From a bacterium (GTDB lineage Bacteria; Patescibacteriota; Patescibacteriia; Buchananbacterales; UBA6539), in the NCBI GenBank assembly GCA_023246815.1, contig JAHFHR010000021.1:1-11000 (forward strand): a DNA stretch of 11,000 nucleotides, written 5' to 3'. The notes under the pieces are model-generated. The model made no database searches, was not told where the DNA came from, and worked only from the letters and a program-made list of their open reading frames with translations. Made by a program: the position numbers and the translations under genes. This document shows, piece by piece, positions 6,297 through 11,000 of the stretch. Position 1 is the first letter of the stretch, and every line of letters begins with the position of its first letter.

Positions 6297-7307
6297 CTAT
6301 TCATCCCACTTCAGATTACCGCTGGTCTGGTACTCATTCACGCGCGTTTCAAAAAAATTCTTTTCCTTGCGGATATCCATAATCTCGCTCATCCACGGGT
6401 ACGGATTCTCCGTGCCATAGAGCTTATCAAGCCCGATACGTTCAAGTCGCCGGTCAGCGATATACTCAAGGTACTTACGGACGGTGATAGCATTTAATCC
6501 AAGGATACCGCGCGGAAGAGCGTCTTTAGCATAGGCATCTTCAAGATCAACTCCCTTGGCAATATTGTCGGTAATCGTTTTTTGAAATGCCGGGGTCCAC
6601 GCTTCAGGGTTTTCTTTGACAATAGTATTAATTAGATCGCTCCCAAATGCCAAATGCACAGTCTCGTCGCGAAGAATAAACTGAAATTGCTCACCGATGC
6701 CCACCATTTTATTGTTACGCAGCATTGAAAGCATCATTGCAAATCCGGCGTAGAAAAAAATACCTTCCATGATGACATAAAAACCAACCAGATCATGTAA
6801 AAAACGCTGCACATTTTCGGTACCATGGGTATTAAATGTTGGGTCAAGTACTGACCGAGTCATGTCCACCACAAATTCGTCTTTTTCTTTAATGCTGGGG
6901 ATCGTCTCATACATGCTAAACACTTCATCAGGATCAAGGCCGAGAGAATCACAACAGTAGATAAAAGTATCGGTGTGCACCGCTTCTTCGTACCCTTGAC
7001 GTAACATATACTGTCTACACTCCGGATTGGTTACATGCCGATACATCGCCAGTACGATATTATTCGCGGTCAAACTCTCAGCGGTAGAAAAAAATCCGAG
7101 ATTCCATAAAATCATGCGGCGTTCCTCATCGGTTAAGCCGCCCGGTCCTTTTTTTGCCCATAGCTCAACATCAAGCTGCATCGGCACCTCTTCAGGTACC
7201 CAATTATTGGCAACACCGTTTTTATAGTGTTCACGCGCCCACGAATAGGTCAGCGGTAAAATCTTGTTTGGGTCAGTGGTACTATTGTTGATAATTCCTT
7301 TGGGCAT
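6297..7307 (-). CDS. nrdB: Class I ribonucleoside-diphosphate reductase beta subunit, class Ic-like (Phe replaces radical Tyr)
   Basis: From the ATG at 7305-7307 the product is 336 residues with the ferritin-like R2 fold. The six metal ligands are Glu77, Glu108, His111, Glu181, Glu215 and His218. The spacings 31, 3, 73, 34 and 3 equal those recalled for Chlamydia trachomatis R2. The position of the stable tyrosyl radical, four after the first His ligand, is Phe115 (EAVHTDTF), and the first ligand is Glu rather than Asp. Both are marks of class Ic enzymes, which store the oxidising equivalent in a Mn/Fe centre. Tyr117, Trp36 and Asp214 are candidates for the radical-transfer path, and Tyr325 in the tail (ETRVNEYQTSG) matches the interface tyrosine. 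It reduces nucleotides with NrdA in the cytoplasm. It follows nrdA by 13 bp; a TTG at 7316 is a less likely start. No ribosome-binding site is obvious, so translational coupling is likely. Confidence 0.93.
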   Translation of the reverse strand: MPKGIINNSTTDPNKILPLTYSWAREHYKNGVANNWVPEEVPMQLDVELWAKKGPGGLTDEERRMILWNLGFFSTAESLTANNIVLAMYRHVTNPECRQYMLRQGYEEAVHTDTFIYCCDSLGLDPDEVFSMYETIPSIKEKDEFVVDMTRSVLDPTFNTHGTENVQRFLHDLVGFYVIMEGIFFYAGFAMMLSMLRNNKMVGIGEQFQFILRDETVHLAFGSDLINTIVKENPEAWTPAFQKTITDNIAKGVDLEDAYAKDALPRGILGLNAITVRKYLEYIADRRLERIGLDKLYGTENPYPWMSEIMDIRKEKNFFETRVNEYQTSGNLKWDE

Positions 7308-7320
7308 AAATAACAATGTA

Positions 7321-10227
7321 TTACTGGCACGCTTCGCACTCTGGATCGTTAAGCTTGCAGAGTTTAATGGTGCTGTTGATGGTATTCGTTGTAGCGGCCA
7401 CTGCTACCGGTTCTTTCACCGGAGTAGGTAGTGGTACAGGCACGGGCATCTCTTTTTTAGGCAACGGCAACGGTACGCCCTGCATCTTTTCTTCTGGTTT
7501 TGGAGCTACTGGCGTATGCGCATTGCCAAGATCGTGCTTGGTGTTACCAGATAATGTTTTTTGTTTTGACAGATCAAGGGTACTCTTTTCAACACCGGTA
7601 GCGCCAAGGGTACGGAGATAGTACGTAGTTTTAAGTCCCATGCTCCAGGCGTAGAGGTACATATCGGAAATTTCTTTACCTGAAGTACCGTCGTAAAATA
7701 AATTCAATGACTGACTCTGGTCAATCCACTTCCCACGATGAGCCGCGGCTTTAATCAGCCATTCAGGTTCAATCTCAAACACTTCTTTATACTTATCCTT
7801 AAGCACCTCCGGAATACTATCAATGCGGGCGATACTCCCATCAGCGCCTTTAATTTCTTCCAGTAGTTCAACTGACCATAATCCCCGCTTTTTAAGATCG
7901 TCCACCAGGTACGGATTGACAATAATGAATTCGCCGCTCATGTTTGACTTCACATACACATTTTTGTAGATTGGCTCAATGGTGGGAAATGACCCAACGA
8001 TGTTTGAGGTTGATGCGGTTGGTGCAATCGCCATGCAGTTTGAGTTGCGCATGCCGTACTTTTTAACGTGTTCACGCACCGGTTGCCAATCAAGCTTCCC
8101 GGCGCGGCTGACTGCAATTTTTTCGCCGCGTTCTTTTTCCAACTCATCAAGCGTGTCAACGGGAAAAATGCCACGTTCCCACTTTGAGCCACGGTAGCTC
8201 TTGTATGGCCCGCGTTCTTTGGACAGTTCTGACGATGCCATAATAGAGTGGTACGAAATCAAATCCTGACATTCATCGGCAAATGTGACACATTCATCTG
8301 AATCAAAGTTAATGTTAAGCTGGTAGAGCGCATCTTGAAAACCGCCAACGCCAAAGCCAACTGGTCGGTGCTTGAGATTTGAAGTCTTTGCTTCAACTGT
8401 TGGATAAAAATTAAGATCAATAACATTATCAAGCATGCGCATACCAACGGTAACAGTCTCTTGTACCTTTTCGGTATCAAGTTCGCCTTTCGTAACATGA
8501 CGCGCCAAGTTGATCCAGCCAAGATTGCACACTGCGGTTTCATCAACGGAAGTGTTCAGTGTAATCTCCGTGCACAAATTTGAACTGTGCACCACACCAG
8601 CATGGTCTTGCGGGGAACGAACATTTGACGCATCCTTCCAGGTCATCCACGGATGACCGGTTTCAAACAGCATCATAATCATGCGCTTCCATAAATCTTT
8701 AGCGCGAATGGTTCGATACATCCGAATCTTGCCCTCTTTGGCCATCTTCTCATAGTGCTCATAGCGTCGATCAAACGCCTTGCCGTACAGATGATGCAAA
8801 TCCTCTACTTCATCCGGTGAGAACAGCGTCCACTCCTGGTCATCGCGAACGCGCTTCATGAACAGATCCGGAATCCAATTGGCAGTGTTCATGTCATGCG
8901 TACGACGACGGTCATCGCCCGTGTTTTTACGCAGTTCCATAAAATCTTCAATGTCATAATGCCAGGTCTCAAGGTAGGCGCAGGTGGCACCACGACGGCG
9001 GCCGCTGCGGTTGATGGCCACAGTGGTATCATTGGCAATTTTAAGAAACGGCACCACCCCCTGGCTTTCAACACCCGTACCTTTAATCAACGCCCCCATC
9101 CCACGGAGGCTCGTCCAATCGTTAGCCACGCCACCAGCCCACTTTGAAAGCTGGGCATTGTCACCAATGCACTTAAAAATATGGTCCAATGAGTCCTCAA
9201 TGGTAGTCAAATAACACGAGGATAGCTGCGGCAGATGGGTACCGGCGTGATACAGCGTTGGTGATGATGGCACAAAACGGAAGGTTGAAATCATGTCGTA
9301 AAACTGCTGCACGTACCGGAATCTGAGATCATCGCTTTCATTCAGGGCAATACCAAGCGCCACGCGCATCCAAAAAGCTTGTGGCGTTTCTAGAATCTGT
9401 TTAGTTTCAGGATTAATAACAAAATAATTTGACCGTAACGTCTGTGCCCCGAGGTACGCAAAGAGATCATCGCGCTCTGGTTTAAGATAGCTGCTAATTT
9501 TTTCTAAATCATACTGCAACAGTCGCGGATCAAGTCGTCCAACCTGCACGCCACGCTTGATATTCTCAACAAAAGCCTGACGATACTGCGTATCAAGTTC
9601 TTTATAATCAATAACCTCAGCGCCAATTGCTTCTTTATATAACTCATCAATCAGTAGTCGCGCCGCTACTTTAGCGTAGGCAGCATCGCGTTCAATAAAA
9701 CTGCGCGTCGCCATTTCAACGGCGCGAGCAATTTCTTTTGTGGTGATACCATCGTACAAGTTGGTTTCTGATTGTTTGACCAGCAAATCAATGTCAACCA
9801 CATCTTCAAAACCATGGGCCGCAAACGTCAACGTCTTTTTAATCTTACGCGGCGAAAATTTTTCTTGCTTACCCGATCGCTTAACCACAAAAAGATCATT
9901 ACGTTCGATCTTTTCTAAAATATCTTTCTTTTTTTCTTCCCGGACCTTGGTGTGTTCGTACCGATAGATAATGTATGCCTTTGCCACCTCAAAATCACCT
10001 GCGCGCATCACCGTTTGCTCTACGATATTCTGTACATCTTCAACGGACGGGGTTGCCTGAGGAAAACCGTGCTCCATCTGCGCGATAATATCATCAGTTA
10101 ACGCGCCAATTTTTTCTTCACTAACCGCGGTACCGGTTGCTTCATAGGCTTTTCGGATAGCAATAGTGATTTTGTCAGCAGCGAACTCAACAATTTCCCC
10201 ATTTCGCTTTTTTATTTTCCCGTTCAT
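7321..10227 (-). CDS. nrdA: Ribonucleoside-diphosphate reductase alpha (catalytic) subunit with two ATP-cones
   Basis: A 968-residue catalytic subunit that converts ribonucleotides to deoxynucleotides using a radical supplied by NrdB. Two ATP-cone domains lie at about 2-95 and 112-203, giving allosteric activity control by ATP/dATP. The ten-stranded barrel follows. Active-site residues are visible: Cys338 (LSSCYL) and Cys567 (AVCNLGW) as the redox pair, Asn550/Cys552/Glu554 in NLCTE, and the radical-path Tyr869-Tyr870 in YYLRT. The tail has a Pro/Lys/Val-rich linker (about 905-945) before Cys957, Cys964 and Cys967 (CEAC), the shuttle cysteines reduced by thioredoxin or a glutaredoxin. Start: the ATG at 10225-10227 has GGAGGAGG 10 nt upstream; a TTG at 10236 is only one base from that site and is rejected. 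It is the first gene of the nrdAB operon. Multiple ATP-cones also occur in class Ic partners such as the chlamydial enzyme. Confidence 0.96.
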   Translation of the reverse strand: MNGKIKKRNGEIVEFAADKITIAIRKAYEATGTAVSEEKIGALTDDIIAQMEHGFPQATPSVEDVQNIVEQTVMRAGDFEVAKAYIIYRYEHTKVREEKKKDILEKIERNDLFVVKRSGKQEKFSPRKIKKTLTFAAHGFEDVVDIDLLVKQSETNLYDGITTKEIARAVEMATRSFIERDAAYAKVAARLLIDELYKEAIGAEVIDYKELDTQYRQAFVENIKRGVQVGRLDPRLLQYDLEKISSYLKPERDDLFAYLGAQTLRSNYFVINPETKQILETPQAFWMRVALGIALNESDDLRFRYVQQFYDMISTFRFVPSSPTLYHAGTHLPQLSSCYLTTIEDSLDHIFKCIGDNAQLSKWAGGVANDWTSLRGMGALIKGTGVESQGVVPFLKIANDTTVAINRSGRRRGATCAYLETWHYDIEDFMELRKNTGDDRRRTHDMNTANWIPDLFMKRVRDDQEWTLFSPDEVEDLHHLYGKAFDRRYEHYEKMAKEGKIRMYRTIRAKDLWKRMIMMLFETGHPWMTWKDASNVRSPQDHAGVVHSSNLCTEITLNTSVDETAVCNLGWINLARHVTKGELDTEKVQETVTVGMRMLDNVIDLNFYPTVEAKTSNLKHRPVGFGVGGFQDALYQLNINFDSDECVTFADECQDLISYHSIMASSELSKERGPYKSYRGSKWERGIFPVDTLDELEKERGEKIAVSRAGKLDWQPVREHVKKYGMRNSNCMAIAPTASTSNIVGSFPTIEPIYKNVYVKSNMSGEFIIVNPYLVDDLKKRGLWSVELLEEIKGADGSIARIDSIPEVLKDKYKEVFEIEPEWLIKAAAHRGKWIDQSQSLNLFYDGTSGKEISDMYLYAWSMGLKTTYYLRTLGATGVEKSTLDLSKQKTLSGNTKHDLGNAHTPVAPKPEEKMQGVPLPLPKKEMPVPVPLPTPVKEPVAVAATTNTINSTIKLCKLNDPECEACQ

Positions 10228-10237
10228 AGGTGGCAAA

Positions 10238-10245
10238 CCTCCTCC
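10238..10245 (-). promoter_or_regulatory. Strong Shine-Dalgarno of nrdA
   Basis: GGAGGAGG on the minus strand ends 10 nt before the ATG at 10227 and decides the start over the upstream TTG. It is by far the strongest ribosome-binding site in the window; the other genes have weak or none. Confidence 0.85.
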
Positions 10246-10246
10246 A

Positions 10247-10261
10247 GTCGCGTACCGCGAC
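10247..10261 (-). promoter_or_regulatory. Hairpin abutting the nrdA ribosome-binding site
   Basis: GTCGCG (10256-10261 on the minus strand) pairs perfectly with CGCGAC (10247-10252) around a GTA triloop. It ends one base before the Shine-Dalgarno. It may insulate or gate ribosome access, or stabilise the mRNA. Whether it has a regulatory role is inference. Confidence 0.5.
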
Positions 10262-10322
10262 GATGATGATATTAATAATTAATAGACAATCACGTACCTG
10301 ATGGGACTACTCGGAGGCCCAT

Positions 10323-10363
10323 AAAAAATAAGACGATACACCAACAAGGAACCATCTTATTTT
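10323..10363 (-). promoter_or_regulatory. Terminator-like hairpin inside the nrdA leader (possible attenuator)
   Basis: On the minus strand AAAATAAGA (10355-10363) is complementary over 9 bp to TCTTATTTT (10325-10333) across a 21-nt loop. The 3' arm runs into six consecutive T (10323-10328). The shape suggests an intrinsic terminator within the leader, but the stem is almost all A-T pairs and would be weak. Confidence 0.3.
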
Positions 10364-10435
10364 GAAACGACAAGGCCTTTTATTTTTGTTCTTGGGGACT
10401 CCCACGCTGCTCATCTATTTTAGCGGGTAAAATTA

Positions 10436-10464
10436 ATTATACCTGAGTTACCAACAACAAGCAA
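10436..10464 (-). promoter_or_regulatory. Promoter of the nrdAB operon
   Basis: On the minus strand TTGCTT (10459-10464) is separated by 17 bases from a perfect TATAAT (10436-10441). Transcription would start near 10429, leaving about 200 nt of leader before the nrdA ATG. Confidence 0.5.
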
Positions 10465-10537
10465 ACCCCTAAAAACCCGCGAAAAATGGGCGTACGAGCC
10501 GGCATTAAAAAAATTTTGACCGATGTTGATAATTTTT

Positions 10538-10579
10538 GCGACTCTTGACCCCACACGGTCGACCAGCTGTCAAGATCGC
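10538..10579. repeat. Long inverted repeat upstream of the nrd promoter
   Basis: GCGA-c-TCTTGAC (10538-10549) is complementary to GTCAAGA-TCGC (10569-10579), an 11-bp stem with one bulged C. The enclosed 19 nt contain the palindrome GGTCGACC (10557-10564). No T-run follows on either strand. It could be a protein-binding site or part of an RNA structure. Confidence 0.5.
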
Positions 10580-10663
10580 GAACTCCCACTACACGCTGTC
10601 GGGTGGTGTGGTTGGATCAGCGGAAAAAAAGTGGCTAAAAAATATTTTTTTATTTAAAAAAAC

Positions 10664-10683
10664 AAAAAAATCGACATCGTCGA
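10664..10683 (-). terminator. Intrinsic terminator of the thioredoxin-family gene
   Basis: On the minus strand TCGAC (10679-10683) pairs with GTCGA (10671-10675) around a GAT triloop, followed directly by seven T (10664-10670). It begins 28 bp after the stop codon at 10712. The stem is short but perfect. Confidence 0.6.
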
Positions 10684-10711
10684 CTATACATTTGTGCTAT
10701 AGTAATTTTTT

Positions 10712-11000
10712 TTAACCAAAAGTAAACGTAAATGCTTCCAGACCAGCGTCTTCAATGATAATTTCCAGCCTATGCGCGCCGTAAGCACTATCTTCAATCA
10801 ACCGATAGAGTTTGTCGGGCTGTACGGTCACCACACCATCCGCGACATCGCTGCCGGCACGGTCCCCCACCGGCTGACCGTCAACGAGAATGGTCAAACG
10901 AACCGGTACATCAGCCCGCGCCACCATAAATACTTTTTGGCCGCGGTATAAAAAGGTAATGCGTGCTGGCGCACTGAGATTTTTAGCAAACTCCGACTGA
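10712..11000 (-). CDS. DipZ/TlpA-like thioredoxin-family protein, C-terminal part (cut by right edge)
   Basis: The minus frame is open from the right edge to the TAA at 10712-10714, giving 95 visible residues; the internal ATG at 10927 is not the real start. The visible part is a beta-rich domain with the pattern ITFLYRGQKVFMVA, then PVRLTILVDGQPVG, GVVTVQPDKLYRLI, HRLEIIIEDAGLEAFTFTFG. This order and the closing EAFTFTFG match what I recall of the C-terminal carbohydrate-binding-like domain of DipZ-type proteins, in which it follows a thioredoxin/TlpA domain and often a CcdA-like membrane part. Those parts would lie outside the window, so the redox Cys pair cannot be checked. It would act in the cell envelope in thiol-disulfide exchange. 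The gene ends at its own terminator before the nrd region. Family assignment moderate; the end is certain. Confidence 0.6.
   Translation of the reverse strand, partial: QSEFAKNLSAPARITFLYRGQKVFMVARADVPVRLTILVDGQPVGDRAGSDVADGVVTVQPDKLYRLIEDSAYGAHRLEIIIEDAGLEAFTFTFG

Larger units (their letters stand above)
10246..10711 (-). other. Non-coding region upstream of nrdA
   Basis: This stretch of about 465 bp has no supported gene on either strand. From right to left on the minus strand it contains the terminator of the thioredoxin-family gene, an AT-rich tract, a long inverted repeat (10538-10579), a promoter (10436-10464), and a leader of about 200 nt with several hairpins ending at the nrdA ribosome-binding site. 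I do not recognise any known riboswitch, tRNA, tmRNA, SRP or RNase P signature, nor a 16-bp NrdR box. Confidence 0.6.

Noticed and set aside
7308..7316. TTG start for NrdB at 7316
   Set aside because: The ATG three codons later (7307) is a better start codon and begins with the plausible MPKGIINN. Neither has a clear ribosome-binding site, so this is a preference rather than proof.
7316..7621. Plus-strand open frame opposite the end of nrdA
   Set aside because: It is a shadow of the Pro/Val-rich linker codons of NrdA. No independent start signals are present.
10568..10573. Perfect TTGACA on the minus strand as an nrd -35 element
   Set aside because: No -10-like hexamer lies 16-18 bp downstream. 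The sequence is one arm of the inverted repeat at 10538-10579.
10246..10711. tRNA, tmRNA, cobalamin or purine-type riboswitch, or NrdR boxes in the nrd upstream region
   Set aside because: I looked for a T-loop, the cobalamin-box core, the purine-riboswitch core and the ACAC...GTGT NrdR palindrome and found none convincing. A covariance-model search would be decisive.
10712..10927. A complete 71-residue small protein starting at 10927
   Set aside because: The frame continues without a stop to the window edge, and the upstream residues fit the same beta-rich domain. It is the end of a larger protein.

Overview
The window looks like a chromosomal segment of a Candidatus Patescibacteria (CPR, Parcubacteria-like) genome. 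This is inferred from the sequence, mainly from the very large Thr/Asn/Ala/Ser-rich repeat protein at the left edge. Its Asn-Ala-Thr-Thr-Thr modules and 'TPNPGH.WSEVGDG' entry motif are typical of surface or fibre-like proteins in that group. Short intergenic gaps and AT-rich spacers fit as well. All genes read with the standard bacterial code, and the seven stop codons inside the window are TAA or TAG.

Left region (1-2812, minus strand): the first roughly 930 residues of a giant secreted or membrane-anchored repeat protein, cut by the left edge. Its plus-strand open frames are shadows. It has an in-register 918-bp (306-residue) internal duplication and an awkward start. There is no in-frame ATG, but an out-of-frame ATG is followed by an A8 slippery tract. 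A good promoter lies just upstream (2857-2885).

Middle-left (2909-5236, minus strand): a compact likely operon, DoxX-family membrane protein -> membrane-anchored SGNH/GDSL hydrolase -> COG0523/CobW-like G3E GTPase. It is driven from a promoter at 5245-5273. Divergently, a plus-strand secreted CAP (SCP/PR1-like) protein with a C-terminal coiled coil occupies 5303-6202. The two putative promoters share a palindromic TTGTACAA as overlapping -35 elements.

Right region (6297-10227, minus strand): an nrdA-nrdB operon for a class I ribonucleotide reductase. NrdB has every metal ligand at the expected spacing, but Phe replaces the radical tyrosine and Glu replaces the first Asp ligand. This is the class Ic (Mn/Fe, Chlamydia-type) signature. 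NrdA carries two N-terminal ATP-cones and a long Pro-rich linker before its C-terminal cysteines. A bidirectional terminator separates nrdB from the CAP gene. Upstream of nrdA lies about 480 bp of non-coding DNA with a promoter, a roughly 200-nt leader, several hairpins, and a strong hairpin abutting the ribosome-binding site. At the right edge is the C-terminal part of a DipZ/TlpA-like thioredoxin-family protein with its own terminator.

I see no mobile element, CRISPR array, tRNA, rRNA or recognisable defence system. The points most worth following up are the possible slippage-controlled start of the repeat protein, the Tyr-less NrdB, the structured nrd leader, and the overlapping divergent promoters.
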